From contig OX638325.1 in NCBI GenBank assembly GCA_951812795.1, positions 868,001 through 932,000 on the forward strand: DNA of 64,000 nt, given 5' to 3'. Origin of the DNA: an uncultured Dehalococcoidia bacterium. GTDB lineage: Bacteria > Chloroflexota > Dehalococcoidia > Lucifugimonadales > Lucifugimonadaceae. Shown here one piece after another: positions 46,201-53,075 of this stretch. The notes under the pieces are model-generated. The model was not told the origin of the DNA. It saw only the letters and a program-made list of their open reading frames with translations, and ran no database searches. A program made the position numbers and the translations under genes. Positions within the stretch are counted from its first letter, which is position 1. Each line of letters opens with the position of its first letter.

Positions 46201-46849
46201 CGCGGAAAGCATTGAAGGTCAATCAGATGGAGGTCCGCCACCGGGTTTTGAAGGGATATACACGGACTACCAGATTTTCGGCGAGTTGACAGACGAGCCG
46301 GTGCCGTTCACTATCTATCGCATAAACGTCGCTGAGGGAGTTGATCCCTCGCGAATGGCTGCGACGTTACAGACGGTGTTCCTGGATCACAGCATGTTGG
46401 CGGTTGACACTGATCAGGAACTTCGGACAAACGTCGCGCAGAACGAACAGTTCAGTTTGCTGTTCCAGGGTTTCATGGGACTTGGGTTGGTTGTCGGAGT
46501 TGCGGCGCTTGGTGTGCTCTCGCTGCGGGCAGTGAACGAACGGCGGATGCAGATCGCGATTATGCGATGCATCGGTTATCGTGCAAGGATGATCCGAATC
46601 CAGTTCATGATGGAATCGATCTTCATCACGGTGATTGGGACTGGGCTCGGGTTGGCTCTGGGCGCGCTGATTTCGTGGTCGTTCTTGGACGACATATCTG
46701 GGAGCAACCAAGGATTGGCGTTCAACATTCCCTGGATGTCAATTCTGGTAGTCGTGGGCATTACGGTTGCGGCCGCGTTAATCACGACGTACGTACCGGC
46801 CCGACAAGCCTCGCAGGTGTTCCCCGCCGAAGCTCTGCGGTACGAGTAG
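43232..46849 (+). CDS. Large FtsX-like ABC permease
   Basis: The 1205-residue membrane protein partners the MacB-type ATPase. It has two FtsX repeats. After an N-terminal helix, SLRNIPRRRTQSILIIVGLMLSST leads into an extracytoplasmic domain and then helices near residues 410-560, including LASERQQEMGIARAVGTKRGHLVQMFTFEG. A set of extra helices (about 580-770) is followed by the second external domain and the C-terminal core ERRMQIAIMRCIGYRARMIRIQFMMESIF, ending ARQASQVFPAEALRYE. The extra central helices make it far larger than LolC/MacB. Role may be lipoprotein, peptide or lipid extraction. Confidence 0.93.
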   Translation: METLFGLEMQYLAAGLSATLLILVLVIAIIAVRNQFLIKLSLRNIPRRRTQSILIIVGLMLSSTIVAASLAIGDTITASIRNAVLEGVGDTDLRITKPVFGDLGDPTISSQEIEEIAVNLYSDPRVDGIMPINSEVAPVLNQRTRLTEARAEVRGFDVDGAIGNFKPQADGGPNADSRLSPFLLNPSIDGQEIDFASLADDEVLMNEVLANQLDAQVGDILTIVSPLGRFDFKLRAVMQRGGMAANDRRVLMSIATINRIYDKPTGSADRVDVSLDLDNYDLETESEAIVDDLTLVFTDAELAAELHAGMKPFRDTIIAEIQNYIDEKSGTNELSSENEDDLQEFITELKRDEPTERFRVLLGGDTFLVLLFGVLSGADVGALSEGLPQLAFAIGQLERLSTSDYKVFLTNIAEQVGNLFFTFFTFFGSFSVIVGLLLIFLIFVLLASERQQEMGIARAVGTKRGHLVQMFTFEGLAYAIGAAAVGTAVGVLVSRALVVVMANAFGTADDESFSIDFTVTIYSILVAFSIGLILTLLTVIFSAYRVSKLNIVVAIRNLPEEFVASTTKPILRRLLEFVFWVFGPIYVIIGLVQSVRRHEDVGIAILKLVFTLLVVGWIVGLLAAFFRIFAPYFKQGWPYAIVGIALTALGFANESAWQAYIGASLAIYGLAMLSLVIMVRVRIREAIASRIAYTTAGVLILVIWALPQRITKFITEDLEANVEMFIFAGFFMVASSVWIIMFNSDIIVKGLQTTFGRFTVVRPIMKPAVAYAVANRFRTGLTVSMFALVIFVLMSFSILNQSFSALLQTPENVTGGFDVRAEISDDLPIEDIDAAIAASPDLNIGDFTFVGGQANITAAAREIDGEEARFLELNVRGTEPEYFEETALKITAADKSFLPDGIDTEDADALARAVWDALAQDPTLAVIASEHVIDIQGPGVPSNDHLLKLEDPGAITSGEFNAAEIEIIGGGEADTSRRAKRTVIAVIDDIAESIEGQSDGGPPPGFEGIYTDYQIFGELTDEPVPFTIYRINVAEGVDPSRMAATLQTVFLDHSMLAVDTDQELRTNVAQNEQFSLLFQGFMGLGLVVGVAALGVLSLRAVNERRMQIAIMRCIGYRARMIRIQFMMESIFITVIGTGLGLALGALISWSFLDDISGSNQGLAFNIPWMSILVVVGITVAAALITTYVPARQASQVFPAEALRYE

Positions 46850-46875
46850 AGCGCGATCGCGGGCCGGCCAGTGGT

Positions 46876-47247
46876 TTATGCCCGTTCGATACGAATCTCC
46901 CCACCGTACGGTGCTTTGCCCAACGCGGTCGGATCGCCCTCGATCATGCCGCACACATTGACCGCGCTCGCCGGCCGAATTTCGTCGCCGCGGCTAGCTG
47001 GTGTTGGACCCCAGAAAAGGCATAGAGCGTTGCCGGGAGGCCAGTAGGCTACTGCGCCTTTATCCACTACCTCGGCCGCGGTCTCATCGTTCGATGCCGA
47101 GACCGGTATCGGGAAGTAGATCTCGTCGCCCCAGGTTTGGACGGTACCGACGATCGGGAGCGCGTCCCAGATCAGATCTGCGGTATGAGAGTCGTTGAGG
47201 GATGCGGTCAGCGACACATCGCCGGATGTGATTCGGATTTTGTGCAT
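46876..47247 (-). CDS. Cyclophilin-like (TM1367-type) protein
   Basis: The 123-residue protein matches the cyclophilin-like fold family known from Thermotoga TM1367: PIVGTVQTWGDEIYFPIPV, AYWPPGNALCLFWGPTPAS and ASAVNVCGMIEGD are diagnostic. ATG 47247 (MHKIRITSG) is preferred to a longer frame. These proteins lack known prolyl isomerase activity; the role is unknown. Confidence 0.85.
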   Translation of the reverse strand: MHKIRITSGDVSLTASLNDSHTADLIWDALPIVGTVQTWGDEIYFPIPVSASNDETAAEVVDKGAVAYWPPGNALCLFWGPTPASRGDEIRPASAVNVCGMIEGDPTALGKAPYGGEIRIERA

Positions 47248-47266
47248 GGTTGGTGTCAGGATCGCG

Positions 47267-48010
47267 TTACTTGGTTTGTCGTGATTTCCATTCTTGGTGA
47301 ATGCGCTCGGTTTCTTCGTTGAAGGGATAGAAATGTTTGGGCGAGATACGTTCTCTTTGGGTGTAGTCGAGGACTGCTTCTTCGACTTCGTCGTGGTGTT
47401 CACACTCGTCGATAATCTCGGCAGCCAATGCCGACGGAAGAACGACGATGCCGTCGTCGTCACCGAGAATGATGTCGCCGGGCCAGACTAGAACGCCGCC
47501 GCATTGGATTGGTTCGTTGACCTGGTACGGGAGGATGTTTGGTTCGCCGACGGTTGGGGTGCTGCCTCCGGCGAATACTGGGTAGCCGTAGCGAATGACT
47601 TTGTGTCCGTCGCGGACGGCACCGTCAGTGACGAGACCTTCGGCGTCTTGGGTGAGGATGCGGGAGAAGACGACGTCGCCGCCGGTTGAGGTCTTGGCCA
47701 TTCCCATGGCGTCGGCGACTAGAACGTCGCCTTTTGCTAGTGCTTCAAGCGCTTGCCAGCGGGGGGTCTCGTTGAATCCTTCGCCGTGTTCGCCGGTAGC
47801 GATGATCTCGGCGAGGTCTGGACGGGATGGGAGATATTGGAGCGTAACGGCCCGACCGACTAATCGACGACCCTTGGCTAGACATTCGACGCCGTGCATG
47901 TAGACCTTTTCGTAACCGCGTCGGAGCAATTGTCCGAGGACGGTAGCGTTGGAGACAGCGCGATAGCGGTCTAAGAGTTCATCAGACACGGTTGCTAGTG
48001 GAGAGGCCAT
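47267..48010 (-). CDS. RraA/HMG-aldolase family protein
   Basis: The 247-residue protein belongs to the RraA-like family (4-hydroxy-4-methyl-2-oxoglutarate aldolase/oxaloacetate decarboxylase or RNase E regulator). The metal/substrate core DAEGLVTDGAVRDGHKV and the GDIILGDDDGIVVLP motif are clear. ATG 48010 is preferred. With no RNase E in view, an aldolase/decarboxylase role is the simpler guess. Confidence 0.88.
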   Translation of the reverse strand: MASPLATVSDELLDRYRAVSNATVLGQLLRRGYEKVYMHGVECLAKGRRLVGRAVTLQYLPSRPDLAEIIATGEHGEGFNETPRWQALEALAKGDVLVADAMGMAKTSTGGDVVFSRILTQDAEGLVTDGAVRDGHKVIRYGYPVFAGGSTPTVGEPNILPYQVNEPIQCGGVLVWPGDIILGDDDGIVVLPSALAAEIIDECEHHDEVEEAVLDYTQRERISPKHFYPFNEETERIHQEWKSRQTK

Positions 48011-48105
48011 CGAGGGATCCTTGAATTCGGGACGGGAGTGAATCGGTTTGGAAGTATATCCGACTAGAATCTTGTTAGTCCTGTCCATCATCGATCCGAG
48101 CAAGC

Positions 48106-49419
48106 ATGTCTGCAACGGTAAGTCTCATCAAGCAAGTTTTAGAGTGGTTCAATCTGCGTCTGGTCAGGTTGGAGCCGAAGGTGCGCGCGGCTACGGTGTT
48201 TTTTGGTGTCGCGCTTGTTTTGTATCCGCTCGTGATTCAGGTTTACGGGTTGTTATGGGGAATCTTGTGGTCGGCTTGGTTGGCCGCGTTTGCTCTGTAT
48301 TTCGCGTTCAGGTCAGGATACTTTGCGAGGCGGGTGACTTTGCAGTTGCCCGGGAGGACGCACCCGTATCCGGAGAAGATTCGCTCGATCCAAGGCGGGG
48401 TGCGTTTCAAGACTTGGGATGATGTTGCGTATTTGGATGCCGACGAAGCTGATGATGCGGTGCCAAAGGATGACCGTGTGATTGGGTTGGAGATTGGTGG
48501 GGATGCGATTGCGTATCCGTTGTCGGCTATGGCGCTGCGGGAGGTGGCGAACGAGGAGTTCGGCGAGTTGCCGGTTTCGGTGACGTGGTCGCCGATCACG
48601 TATGCGGCGCGGGTGTATGTGAGCGTGGGGCCGGATGGTGACCCATTTACGTTGGCGCCGACGGACCAGATGGTGTTGAACAGCCCGTTGCTTGAGGCCG
48701 AGAACGGGAGTCTGTATTTGCAGTTCACGGGTGAGGCGATTATGGGTCCGGACGCCGGGCATCAATTGAAGCGGATTCCTTGCTTGAACACGACTTGGGG
48801 TGCGTGGTCGAGCGCGTGGCCGAATTCGGAGATGCTCTCGCCTGCCGAGACGCCGGAGACGGATGTTTTCGAGGGATACTACGCATCGACGAGGGCTGGT
48901 TTGTTTACGCAACCGGTTAGGGACAAGCGTTTGCCGGATAAGGATGTGGTTATGGGGGTTGCGGATCTGGAAGCAGGTGGTAGCGGTTCGGGGGAAATCA
49001 AGGTGTTTTCGGCGCATATGATGCAGCGGGAACCGTTGTTAAACACCGAGCTGGGTCGCGTGCCGGTTGTCGTTTTGAACGAACGATCTTCGGCCTCGTA
49101 TGTGGCGTTTGAGCGCGTTGTTGACGGACAAAGGTTGACGTTTGAAGGCGAGACTAAAAACTCATTCCGGCCTAATCGGGTGGTTGAGAAGAAGACTTTG
49201 GAGGAAGGTGGAGAGGAAGTTGGCGATGACGCGGTGCCGCATTCGGAGTATGAGCCGTGGCTGGTGAGGGATGAGCAGACGGGGAGTCTTTGGCATGCGG
49301 TGAAGGGGGAGTGTGTTGAGGGCGAATTTGCGGGGACTCGGTTGCGGATGCTGGATGGGCAGCTGGCGTTTTGGTTTGCGTGGTCGAAGTTCCACGGTGA
49401 TGTGGAGTTGGTGCTGTGA
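48106..49419 (+). CDS. DUF3179-family membrane-anchored protein lacking CPLC motif
   Basis: The 437-residue protein has two N-terminal hydrophobic segments (about 28-50 and 52-68), then a DUF3179 domain: DDRVIGLEIGGDAIAYPLSAMALREVANEEFGELPVSVTW and, at the end, WHAVKGECVEGEFAGTRLRMLDGQLAFWFAWSKFH. The usual VTYCPLCGTA block with two cysteines reads VTWSPITYAARVY, so the conserved cysteines are missing. Function of the family is unknown. Confidence 0.8.
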   Translation: MSATVSLIKQVLEWFNLRLVRLEPKVRAATVFFGVALVLYPLVIQVYGLLWGILWSAWLAAFALYFAFRSGYFARRVTLQLPGRTHPYPEKIRSIQGGVRFKTWDDVAYLDADEADDAVPKDDRVIGLEIGGDAIAYPLSAMALREVANEEFGELPVSVTWSPITYAARVYVSVGPDGDPFTLAPTDQMVLNSPLLEAENGSLYLQFTGEAIMGPDAGHQLKRIPCLNTTWGAWSSAWPNSEMLSPAETPETDVFEGYYASTRAGLFTQPVRDKRLPDKDVVMGVADLEAGGSGSGEIKVFSAHMMQREPLLNTELGRVPVVVLNERSSASYVAFERVVDGQRLTFEGETKNSFRPNRVVEKKTLEEGGEEVGDDAVPHSEYEPWLVRDEQTGSLWHAVKGECVEGEFAGTRLRMLDGQLAFWFAWSKFHGDVELVL

Positions 49420-49454
49420 GGCATGTGGGCGTTTTCGTGGGCGGCAGTTGAGGT

Positions 49455-50159
49455 ATGTTTAATCCGGCATCGCTGACGGGCATCGTGCTCGCGGGTGGGC
49501 ATTCGGAGCGGCTGGGGATGGCGTTGCCTAAACCGCTGATCGGTCTGGGTGGCAAGTTGTTGCTGGCACGGGTGGCGGACACGTTGAAGTCTTTGTGCAA
49601 GGAGTTGATCGTGGTGGTACGTCGGGATCAGGGCGATGATGTGCCGGATTTGGGGATCGCTTTGGGGATGCATGTGGTGACGGATGTTGAGGGATCGGCG
49701 GGGCCATTGTCGGCGATATCGGCTGGGTTGGCGCAGGCGACGACGCCGTTGGCCTTCGTGGTGGGTGCTGATTATCCGTTTCTTTCGCGGGCGTTGATTA
49801 TCGAGATGATGAGGATGGCGCAGGTTGAGCGGCATGGTCGCGATTCTGCGGTTTTCGTTCGGCATGGAAACCGGTTGAATCCGCTTCATGCGGTTTATCC
49901 GGTGGACAGTTGGCGGGAGTTGACTGCGGATGCTTTGGGCGAGGGTCTGCGCTCCCCTACTGCGCTGATGCATCGGGTGTTGGAGGAGGGGATTCATCCG
50001 ATTCAGATCATGACGGAGGATGAGGTGGAGCGGGTTGACCCGCGGTTGTTGAGTTTGTTCGATGTCGACACTTTGGATGATCTTGGAGTTGCGAAGCGGA
50101 TCATCGATACTCGGAATTACCATCGGGTTCGACCTGATTTGAGGCGCGGAGGGATTTAG
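49455..50159 (+). CDS. MobA-like NTP transferase
   Basis: Nucleotidyltransferase of 234 residues with the signature LAGGHSERLG near the N-terminus and a GADYPFLSRALI metal aspartate. It resembles molybdenum cofactor guanylyltransferase, but the typical MGxDKAL segment reads GMALPKPL. Guanylyl transfer to cobinamide phosphate is also possible in this fold. RLNPLHAVYPVDSW matches the MobA core. Confidence 0.82.
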   Translation: MFNPASLTGIVLAGGHSERLGMALPKPLIGLGGKLLLARVADTLKSLCKELIVVVRRDQGDDVPDLGIALGMHVVTDVEGSAGPLSAISAGLAQATTPLAFVVGADYPFLSRALIIEMMRMAQVERHGRDSAVFVRHGNRLNPLHAVYPVDSWRELTADALGEGLRSPTALMHRVLEEGIHPIQIMTEDEVERVDPRLLSLFDVDTLDDLGVAKRIIDTRNYHRVRPDLRRGGI

Positions 50160-50190
50160 ATGGAGGTGATTGGTTCATTTGCCCCACCCC

Positions 50191-50310
50191 TGGATGGACG
50201 TTCCGTCCGCTGAAGCGCCGGCTTTCGCCGGAATGACGAAGGGATTGAAATGACGAAGAAGTTGGATGGACGTTCCGTCCGTTGGATTCCGGATTTCGCC
50301 GGAATGACGA
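50191..50310. repeat. R1 long-form copy plus a composite copy
   Basis: The long form (50191-50240) replaces the first R1 arm by TGGACG-TTC-CGTCC plus GCTGAAGC before GCCGGC-TTTC-GCCGGAAT. The second copy (50262-50309) has the GGACGTTCCGTCC hairpin directly followed by a full short form, showing the elements are modular. Confidence 0.88.
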
Positions 50311-50354
50311 AGGGGCCGGAATGACGAAGGAATTGAAATGACTAAGGAGTTGCG

Positions 50355-50960
50355 ATGAGTAGGATAGTTATGATTCGGCATGGTGAGACGCAGTGGAATG
50401 CGGATCGTCGGTCGCAGGGTTGGATGGATCCGCCGTTGAATGAAAAGGGGATGCGGCAGGCTGAGTTGGTTGGTGCGCATGTTCGGAAGCACTATGAGTT
50501 TGCGCGGGTGATTTCGAGCGATCTGGCGCGGTGCACGATGACGGCGGATGCTTTGGGTCGTGAGTATTCGAAGGAACCGTTGCTGCGGGAGATCAACACG
50601 GGTAAGTTTGGGGGGTTGAAGATTGTGGAGATTCGGGAGCGGTTTCCGGATGTTGTCGACGCTTGGGACCGGGATTACGGGAGGGCTCCGGAGGGGGAGT
50701 CGTGGCTTGATTTGGTGGCGCGGGTTGGACGGTTCGTTGCGGAGTCGGGGATTTTGGAGATTGATGGCGATGTTTGTTTGGTTGCGCATGGGGGGACGAT
50801 TCGGGCTTTGCTGTCGGTTTTCTTGTCGCTGCATATCGATGCGATGAGGCATTTTGCGCAGAGCAATACGGGGATCACGGTGGTTTCGCGGGAGACGATT
50901 GATGGTGCGCCGAGTTTTGGGTTGGATTTGATGAACAGCACGGAGCATTTGCGGGGTTGA
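50355..50960 (+). CDS. Histidine phosphatase family protein (CobC/GpmB-like)
   Basis: The 201-residue phosphatase has the phosphohistidine motif RHGETQWN near the N-terminus, then SSDLARCTMTADAL and catalytic VAHGGTIRALL. AAGGAG precedes ATG 50355. Broad-specificity phosphatase or alpha-ribazole phosphatase are both possible; the neighbouring MobA-like gene is compatible with nucleotide-loop assembly but does not prove it. Confidence 0.9.
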   Translation: MSRIVMIRHGETQWNADRRSQGWMDPPLNEKGMRQAELVGAHVRKHYEFARVISSDLARCTMTADALGREYSKEPLLREINTGKFGGLKIVEIRERFPDVVDAWDRDYGRAPEGESWLDLVARVGRFVAESGILEIDGDVCLVAHGGTIRALLSVFLSLHIDAMRHFAQSNTGITVVSRETIDGAPSFGLDLMNSTEHLRG

Positions 50961-51057
50961 GTGGTTGAACCACGGATTGCGCGTACGCCCGCCTGCGTTC
51001 TCATTGCGCTGCCAACTCTCAATCTCCCCCTGCGAGGAGACCTTTGCAAAACTCCAT

Positions 51058-51086
51058 CATTCCGGCGAAAGCCGGAACCCAGAGGG
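51058..51086. repeat. R1 palindromic repeat in inverse orientation
   Basis: Reads CATTCCGGC-GAAA-GCCGGAA, the opposite orientation to most copies. Confidence 0.85.
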
Positions 51087-51213
51087 GTGGTGCAATCGGA
51101 ACCCGGTCGCCGAAACAGTCGCTTCGTGACCCCAATTACCAGTTCTGCAAATGTCTCTTGGTGCCAAGCGAGCATGCCCACCCCTCCCCGGAGACGCCAA
51201 CCGGGAGTCCAAA

Positions 51214-51264
51214 CCTCCCCTTCGCGGAGCGAAGGGGACGCGTGCGAAGCACGCAGGGGATGCC
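51214..51264. repeat. R2 palindromic repeat in inverse orientation
   Basis: CCTCCCCTTCGC-GGA-GCGAAGGGG, then CGTGC-GAA-GCACG and AGGGGATGCC; reverse of the 15-19 kb copies. Confidence 0.88.
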
Positions 51265-51376
51265 CGAAAACAACCAGCATCCAAAACCCCTTCAGTTCCC
51301 CCTACACTACCAAACAGGAACCAAAGAACCCCCGACGCGCGAAATTCCCTATCGCCACTCAAAAACACACCTCGAT

Positions 51377-51408
51377 TTGACACAAACATACCGATACATG
51401 TGTACAAT
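51377..51408 (+). promoter_or_regulatory. Promoter-like motif before the candidate RNA
   Basis: TTGACA at 51377-51382 and TACAAT at 51403-51408, with a rather long 20-base spacer, in an AT-rich patch. Confidence 0.35.
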
Positions 51409-51419
51409 TAAGAATTGAA

Positions 51420-51965
51420 GACTTCAGGCAGAGCCGTGCCGACGGGTGCGGACACCAATCTAGCCACTGGAAAGGGAACAAGCGTTAGATCGTGAAAGCG
51501 CAACACACCATCAGCGAGTACACGGGGTCCTGCAAGGGTAACCCGGATTCGCGTGTTCGTGGAAGCCATCTCTGGCGACGCCCCTCAACCGAGTTAGAGC
51601 CGGTTGCAACCTCCAGCGGTTCCGTTCGAAGCGATCGATGTAACAAGTCCCGGTCGCCGAGGGCTAATGCACCCTCGGCAACACGAGCCAGCAAGACATT
51701 CAAACAATGTCGCGCCAAGGGCCGGGTAAGCGGTCGTGAATTCGGCAGACGTCGGACCCTTGTCGCCAACGGGTCGCGGCTACGGCACGAGGATGTGCAA
51801 AACTACCCGATGGGAAGCGGCCGAGCTCATACTCCAGGCCGTAACCCGGGCCCACGGTCTGGCAACGTGGGCAGTGACCGGACGAGGGAAGCTAGCAGTC
51901 CAATATCTCGCACAAAGCGGCAACGCCTGATGGATTGGCACCTCACGCGAAAGGTGCCAATCCCC
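51420..51965 (+). ncRNA. Candidate structured non-coding RNA (unidentified)
   Basis: About 550 bases with no convincing protein but many strong local hairpins and A-rich junction-like segments: ATCTA/TAGAT around GGAAAGGGAACAAGCG, GCCGAGGG-CTAATGCA-CCCTCGGC (51656-51679), ACATT-CAAAC-AATGT, and a final 12-bp stem GGATTGGCACCT/AGGTGCCAATCC (51932-51963) that could close or terminate a transcript. A promoter-like motif lies just upstream. The GTGCG near 51447 could be a group II intron 5' boundary, but no domain V is found. It is not recognisable as RNase P, tmRNA or SRP RNA. Confidence 0.35.
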
Positions 51966-52142
51966 TTCAACGGCAGAAACAAAACCACTGCCCCCAACCA
52001 CTAAACCAGGGCAGCCCACCAACCAAAACCAGCGGAAAACACCTCCGCCTTTTGAACACGCCCATCCCCCTTGATGTCCAAGGGGGAATTAAAGGCGGTT
52101 TAGACTTGGCGTTTCGCTTTGCACTCCGTTGCCCGGCCCTTA

Positions 52143-52170
52143 TGGATTCCGGCTTTCGCCGGAATGACGG
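52143..52170. repeat. R1 palindromic repeat
   Basis: Short-form copy upstream of the cupin gene. Confidence 0.88.
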
Positions 52171-52334
52171 AAATTTGCAATGGTTTCGGCATCTAAGGGG
52201 AGGGGTTGGGTGTCTAGGGGGAGCGGTGGGCGTAGGGGCCTTGGGAGTGGAAGGGTAATCGTGGTTCGCAATGGGCGTGGGGTTTTAAGATTGTTCGCGT
52301 TCGTTGTTGTTTGAACACTGAAAGGACTGTTGAG

Positions 52335-53075
52335 ATGGGTATCAATCGCCGAGGGGCTCAGGAGATAAGTTCTCCGTGTTCGGATGTTGAGATTCGGGTG
52401 ATGTCGGATAGCTCGACGGGGTCGGAGATGATGACGGTGTTGGAGATTGGGTTGCAGCCGGGAGGATCGACGCCGTATCAGGCGAATGTTTCGCATGAGG
52501 AGTCTTGGTTCATCTATTCGGGGGATGTGACGTTTGTCGAGGGTTCGGTGCGTTATGCGTTGACGTCTGGGGATTGTGTGTTGGTGGCGAAGGGGATTGG
52601 GACGTCGGTGGAGAACAGGGGTTCGGCACCGGCGCGGATTGTGACGATGAGTCCGGATCCGTCGGTGGTTCGTGAGGAGGTTGAGATGGGTGAGGTGGTT
52701 GATGGATTGCCGGGGGAGAATGTTTTGATTCGTTCGGAGTATGAGGCGTTTGAGTTTGCGCCGGGGGTGATGCGTGTGGATATGGTTGACGACAGCCGGG
52801 GGGCACGGAGTTCGTATTTTTCGGAGTTGAGTTTTTCGCCGGGGACGCATACGCCGAATCATTACCATCCGGCGCATGAGGAGACGATGTTTTGCATCGA
52901 GGGATCGATGACGGCGGTATATGGGGAGGACGATGGGATTCCGTTGCCGGCGGGCGACGTCTTTTTGTGCGAGCCGTTGGTGCGCCATGCTACGAATAAT
53001 CCGTCATCGGAGCCGAGCAAGTTGCTGGCGATTCACCCGGTGTTGAACCCGCCGCCGCGCGTGATGTGCGATTGA
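52335..53075 (+). CDS. Double cupin protein
   Basis: The 246-residue protein has two cupin barrels. The first has [29 protein letters not shown]; the second has [31 protein letters not shown], with a complete H-x-H-x4-E metal-binding motif only in the second. This matches the bicupin (ureidoglycine aminohydrolase-like or oxalate-type) layout. ATG 52335 with AAGGA upstream is preferred to TTG 52311. The 3' end overlaps the convergent surface-protein gene by 86 bases. Confidence 0.85.
   Translation: MGINRRGAQEISSPCSDVEIRVMSDSSTGSEMMTVLEIGLQPGGSTPYQANVSHEESWFIYSGDVTFVEGSVRYALTSGDCVLVAKGIGTSVENRGSAPARIVTMSPDPSVVREEVEMGEVVDGLPGENVLIRSEYEAFEFAPGVMRVDMVDDSRGARSSYFSELSFSPGTHTPNHYHPAHEETMFCIEGSMTAVYGEDDGIPLPAGDVFLCEPLVRHATNNPSSEPSKLLAIHPVLNPPPRVMCD

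Larger units (their letters stand above)
50961..52334. other. Gene-poor region with repeats and a candidate RNA
   Basis: About 1.37 kb with no convincing protein gene. It contains inverted R1 (51058-51086) and R2 (51214-51264) copies, an AT-rich promoter-like stretch (51377-51408), a hairpin-rich section (51420-51965), a hairpin CCCCCTT-GATGTCC-AAGGGGG near 52069-52089 and an R1 copy (52143-52170). Confidence 0.7.

Noticed and set aside
47248-47463. 72-residue N-terminal extension of the cyclophilin-like protein
   Set aside because: It is antisense to the end of the RraA gene and lies outside the conserved domain.
50160-50354. Small genes between the MobA-like and phosphatase genes
   Set aside because: The stretch is entirely R1-type repeats and their degenerate tails.
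51420-51965. RNase P RNA, tmRNA or SRP RNA
   Set aside because: The RNase P GAGGAAAGTCC core, the tmRNA 3' tRNA-like end and tag frame, and the SRP GGAAGGAAGCA-type loop are not found.
51492-52004. 170-residue plus-strand frame in the candidate RNA region
   Set aside because: Composition is not protein-like, SD is distant, and the stretch is dominated by hairpins; other frames are equally open.
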